The notes beneath the pieces were generated by a model that ran no database searches, had not been told where the DNA came from, and was given only the letters and a program-made list of their open reading frames with translations. This document shows, piece by piece, positions 55,982 to 64,000 of a DNA stretch of 64,000 nucleotides (the stretch's first letter is position 1; each line of letters begins with the position of its first letter). The position numbers were made by a program, and so were the translations under genes. The stretch is from NCBI GenBank assembly GCA_949361645.1, contig OX442420.1, forward strand, positions 3,269,882-3,333,881, in the 5' to 3' direction. This DNA is from Spongilla lacustris (taxonomy: Eukaryota > Porifera > Demospongiae > Spongillida > Spongillidae).

Positions 55982-56725
55982 CAGTGGCGTATTTAGGGGG
56001 CTCAGGGGGCTAAGGCGCCCCCCTCCGACCCAAGAATGAATATAATTTTAAAGAATCAATACTTGAGTACGCTCATAAATTCCCTTCGCAGGCATATACG
56101 TACGCTTTAGCGCGGTTAATTCAATTCACTTCTATTATTAACATCACTATATACGATTACAAGTCCACTCTGCCCCCACCGAAAAAAAATGTCTCGTGTT
56201 TAAACGAGCGTATCTTCGTAATCATGAACGCAAGCGCAGCTGCATGCGTGCCGTTCTTTAAAATCCTGTTGCCTGGAGTACCAGCTCTTTCCTGAAATGC
56301 TAAACAGGCTAGGATGTCGAAGATGCGCTAGTTTAAAACACGAGACATTTTTTCGTCCTCCAGCTGAAAAGCGCATTTTGGTTACCACTTGAAGCCATGC
56401 AGGTGCTGATTACATGTACAATACATGTATAAATGGCTCTAAATTTATCCTTGGCATTGGATACAGTTTCAGAAGTATGCAGATCTTCCATCAGCAGATT
56501 GTACCCACAGTATTTTACAGCTGCATTGATTTAGTGTGTTAATGCACTCTTCGGCGGCTTCTGGATATATATGCATGCACCCTATTAGTGTATCGATTGC
56601 AGACATTCTTGTCGATTGAGCCGTTGTATTTCTGTTAAACTATACTACTTAGTGGGCGTGGTTGCAAAAAAATTCGCGCGCGCGAAGCGCGCTATCCGTT
56701 CGGCACCCCCCTCCTTCAATTTCAT
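55982..56725. mobile_element. Transposon-like segment with CAGTGGCGTATTTAGG end
   Basis: CAGTGGCGTATTTAGGGGG at 55982 is a common terminus of non-autonomous DNA elements, and ATTCGCGCGCGCGAAGCGCG near 56670 is a motif often found inside such elements (a related one is at 52085). The right end is not clear. Confidence 0.4.
56183..56356. repeat. Inverted-repeat segment of about 170 bp
   Basis: AAAAAATGTCTCGTGTTTAA...GCGTATCTTCG at the left is matched in reverse by CGAAGATGCGC...CACGAGACATTTTTT at the right. Confidence 0.65.
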
Positions 56726-57929
56726 TGCATTCTTATAGGGTGTAGATGCGCACCTCTCCAAGGTGATTGGAGATCATGTGTTCTCATAGGTAGGAAATTA
56801 TAAGGTCAGTGTGTTTGCACGCACCACGGCTGTATGCGGCTGGAAACTAGGTTTTACAATTAGAGCGTACGGTATGTATGTCCATAATTGAAAAGAAACA
56901 CCTCATTACTGAGTACCCGTGTTTTGAAGCTCGTAGCACCTCAGTAAAACCATATGAAAAAGGATTCAAACACCACACTCATTTTTATGTTTTCAAGACT
57001 TTACACACACACTCCACGTCATACGGCAATAGTATGCGCAAGGTGTTTACAGAACGCCACGCGGCAATCATTTTGGAGGGGTGGGTCACCGATGAGTAAG
57101 AGAGATGTGGCTGTTAGAATTCTCAGTCTTTAAAGAAGGAAACGCTACGTAAATACACGCGGATTGCGTCGTTCGTTGACGCACGCGCAGCGCCGCAGAA
57201 TCTTTCGATGCACGTATAAAAGGCGATTGCCGTAGAGGGGATTTTCCCCTGTATCACGTGATGTACGTCTTGGCTAGCTCGCTCGCAGTACTGCGTGCGA
57301 AGAACCAAAGGGTACTATAGCCAACCAGAGTTTATAGATGCACGAATGACGAATAACTAATGTCACCCAACAATTTTCAACCACCGCAACTGCCTAGTTT
57401 AGTTGCATAGACCCAACGCCATGTGCTAAGTGAGAATCTACTACACTAAAAACGTATCAATAGTTGTAGAGGGTCATCAATCAACGCATGACTTTGGTTA
57501 TATCTAAGCAGGAAACGTAAAACAACAGGATATAACATTACAGAGTTCAGTCGGCCGGGTCGGGGTTTCTTTCACATTGGTACTAACATTACGCACTCCG
57601 TAGCAAGGATGAATAGACTCATTGGAGCTCAAAAGTGTTCCCTGCGTCTGTCTTTATGGTATATGTGTACCCTTTTGGATTAAAAAAAAAAAAAAAACCG
57701 CACGTGACTTTTGACAGCGATTCTATACAGCTTGTGCAATCATGTCTGATGCATCAAGTAAATAACGAGAATGATCATAACATGAAACTTTATATTGTTA
57801 TTACATTCTTCAAGACAAGTACTAACTGGTATGTGCACTATGAGTTCTTACAACACTATTATTTCATTTAGTAGATCGAGTCACAGACAGAAGGCTAATG
57901 GAATGCACATATCTCTCTCTCTTGTTCAG
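56726..57929. other. Intergenic, no gene recognised
   Basis: An A run lies near 57681-57697. Open frames 56878-57099 and 57123-57308 have no known domain. Confidence 0.4.
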
Positions 57930-58130
57930 ATAGGAGCTTTCTCTTGGGAACATCACAGGCAAAGAACTTCTACTTTCATTATGACACCCACAATGGTCAA
58001 CCTGCGTGATAAGAAAATGTTACAATCGTCACCTAAGGGACTCACATACCTAATAGTGCAGGTTGATATTCGTGATCTTGACCAGAAGGTCATCAGCACT
58101 GCCAGTGCAGTTCTTCATGCACCAGTACAG
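57930..58130 (+). CDS. Hypothetical internal exon
   Basis: The acceptor CTCTCTCTTGTTCAG and donor GTGTGT bound a 201-bp phase-0 exon reading IGAFSWEHHRQRTSTFIMTP, MVNLRDKKMLQSSPKGLTYL and VQVDIRDLDQKVISTASAVL. No stop interrupts it. The family is not recognised and partner exons are not identified. Confidence 0.35.
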
Positions 58131-58270
58131 GTGTGTCTTGGTGCTCTGCACTATGCATGTGTTAGTGTTACGTATTAGAAGTAGGGTCAAGATGAGCTTC
58201 TGACATAACACCTGTATATATGTCAGATATAAATAAAGATGTAGACATACATTCATACATACATACATAC

Positions 58271-58318
58271 AGTGGAACCTCGACACCCTGAAATACGGAC
58301 ACCTCGATAAACACTACA
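58271..58318. repeat. Pogo-type terminal repeat fragment
   Basis: TA followed by CAGTGGAACCTCGACACC and later GGACACCTCGATAA resembles the terminal repeat of pogo/Tigger-type elements. It follows an (ATAC)n tract. Confidence 0.5.
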
Positions 58319-58362
58319 ATGTGTCCCAAACAAATAACTCAGAAAGGTTCCAATCCAAGGAT

Positions 58363-58715
58363 AAAACACATGCACACACGTTTCTAAATTCCTGCCATTC
58401 TGACCCTACGTCTGGCCATCTGGGAACAAAACGTACCATCAAAAGGATTAGAGAACGTTTCACGTGGAAAGGACTCAACAAAGAAGTTTTTCAACTAGTA
58501 ATGATTGCAATTAGTCCAATTAATTTATTGACATGTTTTTACAGGTTGCATCCTATGAGGCTTGTCAGCTCAGAAGAATTCTGATAAACTGGTTGTTACT
58601 CAGTTCTACTTAACTTCATCCTGTTCCTGTAATCACCATGAACTTGGTATCATGTAGCAATTGATTTTATTGGGCCGATTTCACCAGATGGAAACTGTTT
58701 TTCCGCTGCATTGCC
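58363..58715 (+). pseudogene. Ty3/gypsy integrase fragment
   Basis: CHSDPTSGHLGTKRTIKRIR with FTWKGLNKEV is the zinc-binding start of retroelement integrase. After a frame change ASYEACQ and LHPVPV follow, then HVAIDFIGPISPDGN, the start of the catalytic core. At least two frame breaks are present and the rest of Pol is missing, so it is a dead relic. Confidence 0.75.
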
Positions 58716-58974
58716 ATGATTGTTACATGATCACAGGAATATCATGAAGAAATGAGGTTACTTGTTACAACTTACATGATATATACTTGTATGCCATCTG
58801 AAAGGTTATAGTCAAAAAGCAAATTAAATTGTCTCAACATGTTTTGTAGCATACATATACATATAGAACCAAATTGTCTCCCCAAATATAATTACAATTT
58901 ATTATAATATGCATGGATATGCAGGACTTATATATGCTGTTAATTTACTCTTTTATCTCGGCTGGGACAAAAAC

Positions 58975-59105
58975 AGGCTGCCTAAAGTGGTCTGTCTAAC
59001 GGACCAAAACAGGCAGAGTAGGGCCATTTAGGGCAGCCTGAAATGGTCCGGTGGACCATTTCAGGCAGCCTAATTAGGTCCGCCGGACCATTTCCGGGTA
59101 GGACA
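58975..59105. repeat. Cluster of short palindromes with GGTCCGNNGGACC
   Basis: GAAATGGTCCGGTGGACCATTTC is a palindrome (58 to 80 within 59041-59063), followed by GGTCCGCCGGACCATTTC and flanked by AGGCAGCCTNA words. The core is shared with 53264-53276. Confidence 0.65.
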
Positions 59106-59274
59106 AAATTAGGCGTGACAGGCCTGATCAAATTTGTGTGACAAGACTCGTTGGGTCCCCTGAACCTAAAGTTAGGGTGGGATTAGGGTGAGGAGTGGGT
59201 GAACCACTTGTCTGGGACACTAGATATAAATTATCAAATCGGGTCGTGGTGTAACAGTTAAGATTATAATTGCA

Positions 59275-59542
59275 CAAGATATAAAAACATTCTCTCTGAG
59301 AAAGTTAGTGGTATATAGAATTTGAAGACAATGGTGGTGTAAAAAGGAAGGAAACAAGGGATTGGAGATACAATCATTATTCCTATGTTTAGCACTTAGT
59401 AGAACGGCATTGCATTTATGTTGCTAAATATAGGAATAATTATTGTATCTCCAATCCCTTGTTTCCCTCCTTTTTACACCACCATTGCCTTCAAATCCTA
59501 TATACCACTAACTTTCTCAGAGAGAATGTTTTTAATATCTTG
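59275..59542. repeat. Palindromic tail P2
   Basis: The outer arms match P1. The inner arms (GATTGGAGATACAATCATTA and its complement) are unrelated to P1's but pair with each other. Confidence 0.8.
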
Positions 59543-59748
59543 TTCTTGTTTCATCCATTTTTTGACTACTAGTATACTGTACGTTTGTATGACAAAATCA
59601 AGTTGTCTTATTGCCTAGCAACACATTTGCAGCTGTTCTACATCGAAACTCGCGCGCCAAGCTTTTTAAAGCTTGGCGCGCGAGTTTAAAATACAGCATA
59701 ATTATGTACTGCCTAACTCACAGCTCGGTTCGATTTAATATTTGAATG
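59543..59748. repeat. Linker with AAACTCGCGCGCCAAGCTTT palindrome
   Basis: AAACTCGCGCGCCAAGCTTT and its complement meet at 59647-59685. The single-sided equivalent in copy 1 is near 27428-27452. Confidence 0.6.
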
Positions 59749-59979
59749 CTAGCGTCGCCTCTTAGAAGCTCGATTCAATTCCAGATCAGCTCTGCAGCTG
59801 TTACGAATAGCCGCCCGTTTTTTATCCTGATCTGCTCTGTAGCTCTCACGAGCAGACACCCGGGCAGACGCCCGCTTTTTTCTCGGGTCTGCTCTGTAGC
59901 TCTCACGAGCAAACGCTCGCTTTTTTTCGGGATCTGCTCTGTAGCTCTCACGAGCAGACGACTCTAACTCGTCGTCTCG
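59749..59979 (-). CDS. Basic-repeat ORF fragment of the 1.2-kb element
   Basis: It encodes repeats of about 16 residues: ARESYRADPEKKRAF, ARESYRADPRKKRAS and ARESYRADQDKKRAA, then RNSCRADLELNRASKRRR and a stop. The repeat is highly basic and probably helical and nucleic-acid binding. No start codon opens the frame. Confidence 0.45.
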   Translation of the reverse strand, partial: RDDELESSARESYRADPEKKRAFARESYRADPRKKRASARVSARESYRADQDKKRAAIRNSCRADLELNRASKRRR

Positions 59980-60517
59980 ATTTTGTAGGTATACTTATAC
60001 TTCTCATCACTTAACTCTCCTCTTTTGACAAAAACAGCTTCGCTGCCTAAGAGTGGTGAAGAAAACTTAAAACACAAATGAAACCCCCCACCTGTTCCAA
60101 TCATGATACACAATCCTAATTATACGTGAAACATTGCCATGGGAACGCTTTTAATATACGTACAGCACTGCATATTACGTAATGATCACGTATATGATAC
60201 CAGCAGTTGTTCTTCCAGGAAATTCTACACCCATTGGTATAATTGGCGCTCTTTGGAACCGTTCCTCCAGGAAGAAACGACTTTGGACAAAATTGGGACT
60301 GGGAACGAAAGGAGTACGAGTTTTTTTGTTCTCTAAATATTTCCATTCTGGTTCGATAGCATCAAAGAGCTAGACTATCCGTTTCTCGGTTCGCGAGTTA
60401 TACGCGGGTCGCCTTTTTCATGATTAGATACGGCGCCACAAATCCTATAGAGCTCTTTCATGGTCACATGACAAAAAGCAATTAATCACGTAAATGTAAC
60501 GACGTTATCGTGTCCGC

Positions 60518-60700
60518 AGGGGCGGATCCAGGAATTTGGAAAGGGGAGGGCACAGTTAGAGGCGCCGCCCCGGGGAGGGTGCGGGAGGGGGGTACCCCTC
60601 CCGCCCAGCTAGGGGGTATGGAGGAGCGCTGTAAGCTCCCCCATCGGGGCCTGGGGCTCCGCCCCAGAAGCTAACGCGTTTTGCGTTGTAAAAGCTCCGA
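60518..60700. mobile_element. Transposon-type end CAGGGGCGGATCCAGG
   Basis: CAGGGGCGGATCCAGGAATT is followed by a GC-rich stretch with GCGCCGCCCCGGGGAGGG and GGGGCTCCGCCCC. The terminus is like those at 26310, 26591 and 49779. The other end was not found. Confidence 0.5.
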
Positions 60701-60980
60701 AAACTACGCAAAAAAAGCAGGCCTGTTAAATAGTAGCTATATTGTTTATACGTGTACAATGCATGTATTTTTTCACAAGAAATACATATTAATTGTTGCC
60801 AAAGTACGAGTTTATAGCGTTCGTTCTTTTAAAATGTAAAATTTGTGGGCCAAAAAATATAGCTCAGCTTTTATACGCGATGCAATCTTATAAATCTTTT
60901 TAGTACATACTGATCTCCGCTTCTTTTCAATACGCACGTTTGCAAATCATACTTTATAATTGCACTGTGTAAAAAGGGTT

Positions 60981-61186
60981 GTTATACAGTACTGTATAAC
61001 GCGTGTATTCATGTGTTATGCACACGTTATATTATACACGTGTTATCCGCATGTGTATAACTTTGCGTATGGATACTCTATACCCAGTTGCGTATAACAA
61101 CTATAGTATAACACTGTGTATAACTTCTGTATAACATTTTGTATAACAATATGTATAACAATCAGGACCCACGGTAGTGGGTCCTA
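60981..61186. repeat. GTATAAC heptamer cluster and hairpin
   Basis: GTATAAC starts at 60994, 61055, 61092, 61106, 61118, 61129, 61141 and 61153, with its complement GTTATAC at 60981 forming the palindrome GTTATACAGTACTGTATAAC. The last six copies are 11-14 bp apart. The cluster ends in a perfect hairpin AGGACCCAC-GGTA-GTGGGTCCT (61165-61186). Confidence 0.7.
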
Positions 61187-61899
61187 TGTAGGATTGGCTT
61201 CGTGGGCGTGGTTTTCGATCGAGCGTTTTAAAACGGTAACGAAGCGTTTCCTATACTCGCCAGCTCGCATATAATCCATCACAAACATGATAGACATGCA
61301 CATATAACGTGAGCTTCGCTAAACAGTGCCGTTTACGTGGAGTGACAAGTCGGTACCAAAATTCCGCCATTTAATTTTTGTTCATCTCCTCCTCCTCCGT
61401 TGTCTTCCGTTCGTCACGTACAACTCGCGACAGGAACGTCGTAAGAAGACGAGATTAGCTTCAAAAAGTTGCATTTTATTTCCAAACGCGCCCTTTCATA
61501 CAAATAAGACCTACAGTTGTTAGCTGGTGATGAAATGCCGTGAAATGACAGAAGCAGGTGCAATTCATTATCGGTGAAAATTCTCGGTTGCCTAGCAGTG
61601 TCGTCACACACGCGTCTTAATTTACTGTTGCCAGGCTACGTGTATACGCAGCTGCAGATACGTTTACAACAGGCGGTTCTAATTCAGGAAAGGTGACCAA
61701 GCCAAAGAAAACGGCTCGTTAACAAGAAGAACTCTGAGTTTAAGATATAGGTAGGCCTATCAATAAAATTAAAATGAGGCCTATATACTCACCCGATACT
61801 GAAACGAGGAATCTAAGCATCCTATGCATTGCAAGTATGCACTAAGCTATATATTATATTGAGTGAACACTCCTTGCAGAGAAAAAAAAATTAGGGGAA
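61187..61899. other. Intergenic, no gene recognised
   Basis: Frames 61326-61523 and 61414-61611 on opposite strands have no known domain. TTGCCTAGCA near 61588 faintly recalls the 1.2-kb element family. Confidence 0.35.
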
Positions 61900-62193
61900 C
61901 AAGTAAATCAAAAACTTCTCTATCGAGAAAGTGATTGGTGGGATGTAGGATTGGTGGTGCAAAAAGCAAGGAAACAAGGTACAGTATGTTAAAGTGAGGT
62001 TTGGTAGGATCCTACAACTATAACAGTCCTACATTTGCAAATAGGCTTCTTCATTTGCAAATTCAGGACTGTGAGTTGTAGGATCCTACCAAGCCTCACT
62101 TTAACATACTGTACCTTGTTTCCTTGCTTTTTGCACCACCAATCCTACATCCCACCAATCACTTTCTCGATAGAGAAGTTTTTGATTTACTTG
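61900..62193. repeat. Palindromic element P3
   Basis: About 294 bp. Arms of about 125 bp begin CAAGTAAATCAAAAACTTCT and contain GAGAAAGTGATTGGTGG, TGGTGGTGCAAAAAGC and GTTTGGTAGGATCCTAC. The order of motifs parallels P1 and P2 although most bases differ. Confidence 0.8.
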
Positions 62194-62781
62194 TATTAAT
62201 AGCAAGTGGAGTAAAACACTGCGCATAACATAATTATGAATTTTTAATTAGTCACTCGTTTCCAGGCCTCTTCTATAAATATTATGATATAAGCAAGTAC
62301 ATAAGTACATGGAACAACAACAAAAAAAAAAAACAACAGAGAACGAGTTCATTCGGCGACGGTGAAGCATCCAAGCAGGTGGAAAGGCCATCAGGAAAGT
62401 TCCGAGCGCGGTGGGCCCAATCGTCTCTCCTTCCGTGGCGCATAGCTGAGTCCAAAAACATGTTTAGTTCCTCTGATCTCCTCTTATCATCGTCCCATTG
62501 TCCAGTTCTTCCTCTTTCGACACGTTAAGTACATCCCTTTCTTGCATGATCGGTTACTTGTTCGGATCGCCGCTCCCATAGCTACAGTGCTTCTCACAAA
62601 GAGAGGGAAAAATGAGAATGTCTAGTTTTTTAGCCATAACTCTGTAACCAAACATGATGTGGAAAAAATAATTATATTGTTGGAATCAACATGTATTTTT
62701 GTATCATCCTGTGAATTTATGTTGTGTCACGTGATGTGTTTTCGTTTCAGGATCACAATAAGTAACATAGGGTAAAAACAA
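62194..62781. other. Intergenic, no gene recognised
   Basis: An A-rich stretch lies near 62322-62334. The inverted repeat that follows may begin before 62782, but its partner would lie outside the window. Confidence 0.4.
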
Positions 62782-64000
62782 CATTTTTTGTTTGTAACTC
62801 ATGAATGCAATGGAGTTAAGGCTTCAAATTTACAATACAACTGCATCATCATAGTCTGCATGTCCATGAGCAGTTTGATCGTTACACGCCCTCTAGTTAT
62901 GGAGATCGGTTCAAGTTTGTTACAAATTGAAGGTGGGTAGCGGTTAAGGAAAAAACTCCTGAAAAGTTCCCAGGTAAGATTTAATTTTTTGTTCGTTACA
63001 TTGCAAAGTCCCTGTAGTTAATATATGAAACATTTAACTCTTATCCGTCATTGCGATCGTAAGTTGCAATTTGCCAAAGTTAAAAATTCCATTATCGGAT
63101 AGACGTTTTTCCGTATACGTTAAGGTATTATCGTCCACTTTGACGTCACAACTGATTACATATCGTAATAATAACGCAATGGCTTCTGGCGCATGCAGCA
63201 GTTTCCAAGTCTGTGATTCTGTTTCAGGTACTTGTTCTTTCCAGATCCTACCTGATACATACACACATGTATCGGGGGTTACCAGAAATAGAAAGCGAAG
63301 AAGTTGGGAGGTGGAATTAAGGCACTGGAAGACGTTCCTGTGGTTGTACAAGAGCGGTCGAGCGAGGGGAAGGCCAAGGAAGGGTTTAAAAATAGTCTGG
63401 AGACTTTCATCACGTAGGAGAGTTTTTGATTCTACATGTACTTAGAGCTTGTTGTTTGTTAAATACGTGTTCGTGCACATTTCGCGCTAAGTGCACCCAT
63501 GTTACTTTTGATTCAGTTGGTGAAATGCTGTATAGCCAACTCTAGCTCGCCTGTTGAGAACACAAATTTGTAGAACAGGCATTCTTTACTGATACAGTTT
63601 AAGAGTTATTCCCGACAAATCACAACGCGTCATCACTGTAATGACATCATGTTTTGATACGTCATCAATAATCCAAATTTCTGTCCGATAATGGAATTTT
63701 GAAATTTGGCAAATTGCAATTTACGATCGCAATGAAGGGTAAGAGTACAATGTTCCATATATTAACTACAGTGACTTTGCAATGTAACAAACAAAAAATT
63801 AAACCTTACCTCGGAACTTTTCTGAAGTTTTTTCCTTAACCGCTACCCACCTTCAATTTTTTACAATCTTGAACCGATCTCCAAACAAAAGGGCGTGTAA
63901 CGATCAAACTGCTCATGGACATGCAGACTATGATGATGCAGCTGTGTTGTAAATTTGAAGCCTTAACTCCATTGCATTCATGAGTTATAAACAAAAAATG
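62782..64000. mobile_element. Element with long inverted arms, cut by the window end
   Basis: The arm 62782-63107 is repeated reversed at 63681-64000 with few changes (AATGCAATGGAGTTAAGGC, AGTCTGCATGTCCATGAGCA, AAGGTGGGTAGCGGTTAAGG). The spacer is 573 bp. The arms continue beyond the right edge. Confidence 0.8.
63179..63445 (+). CDS. Small basic ORF with an AT-hook-like motif
   Basis: An 88-residue frame starting MASGACSSFQVCDSVSG and including RNRKRRSWEVELRHWKTFLW and SGRARGRPRKG, then RLSSRRRVFDSTCT. RGRPRKG is the core of an AT-hook. It sits in the spacer of the inverted-repeat element. The frame is open further upstream (63071). No family is recognised. Confidence 0.35.
   Translation: MASGACSSFQVCDSVSGTCSFQILPDTYTHVSGVTRNRKRRSWEVELRHWKTFLWLYKSGRARGRPRKGLKIVWRLSSRRRVFDSTCT

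Larger units (their letters stand above)
59275..60457 (-). mobile_element. 1.2-kb element with basic-repeat ORF and palindromic tail, copy 2
   Basis: Read on the minus strand it matches 26747-27915 through most of its length: ATAGGATTTGTGGCGCCGTA at the start, GCGTATAACTCGCGAACCG, GCGTTCCCATGGCAATG, the ORF 59749-59979, TTGCTAGGCAATAA and the tail palindrome. Confidence 0.65.

Overview
This is a stretch of eukaryotic, almost certainly animal, genome. The multi-exon genes have short GT-AG introns and encode animal-type proteins: a DOK-like docking protein, a UHRF-like SRA protein, an ATP9-type lipid flippase and a calcium-binding EGF exon. Very small introns, many foldback elements, Crinkler-like and hAT/pogo/gypsy fragments and many ACATGTA-type palindromes suggest an early-branching marine invertebrate. 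A sponge is my best guess, but it is an inference and not proven here. Nothing in the window looks bacterial.

Layout. 1-2.9 kb: a gypsy Gag relic, one cbEGF exon and two small inverted-repeat elements. 2.95-12.43 kb: one giant foldback element of about 9.5 kb with near-identical inverted arms of about 0.86 kb and an interior of 22-bp and 27-bp tandem repeats that are mirrored about a central region. 12.4-25.4 kb is the gene-rich part: a damaged ATP9-like gene (minus), a UHRF-like gene (minus), a divergently placed zinc-finger/transposase-like gene of about 13 exons (plus), and a DOK-like gene complete from start to stop (minus). 25.4-34 kb: transposon ends with long poly-C/G runs, a 1.2-kb element with a palindromic tail, minisatellites, small MITEs and the first exons of an unknown gene. 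34.0-36.9 kb: a nearly complete but broken hAT transposon. 37.6-40.9 kb: four adjacent 0.8-kb palindromic elements of the same family as the giant one. 41.2-45.0 kb: a diverged tandem array of about 0.75-kb units, split by a 1.3-kb element with a TTAA target duplication. 45-64 kb: a half foldback copy, a minisatellite, a Crinkler-like nuclease gene, a pogo/Tigger-type gene lacking its catalytic domain, isolated orphan exons, a gypsy integrase relic, a second copy of the 1.2-kb element, a cluster of GTATAAC heptamers and a long inverted repeat running off the right edge.

The host genes show no shared pathway. ATP9 acts in membrane lipid asymmetry, UHRF in chromatin and DOK in tyrosine-kinase signalling. 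The dominant theme is foldback DNA: at least six related copies with (TA)n junctions and GGGA...TCCC termini, from 0.8 kb to 9.5 kb, plus an unrelated palindromic-tail family. Several coding regions carry single-base frame breaks next to G runs, which may be assembly errors rather than real mutations. All exon limits were set by hand from splice signals and family matches recalled from knowledge; no search was run.
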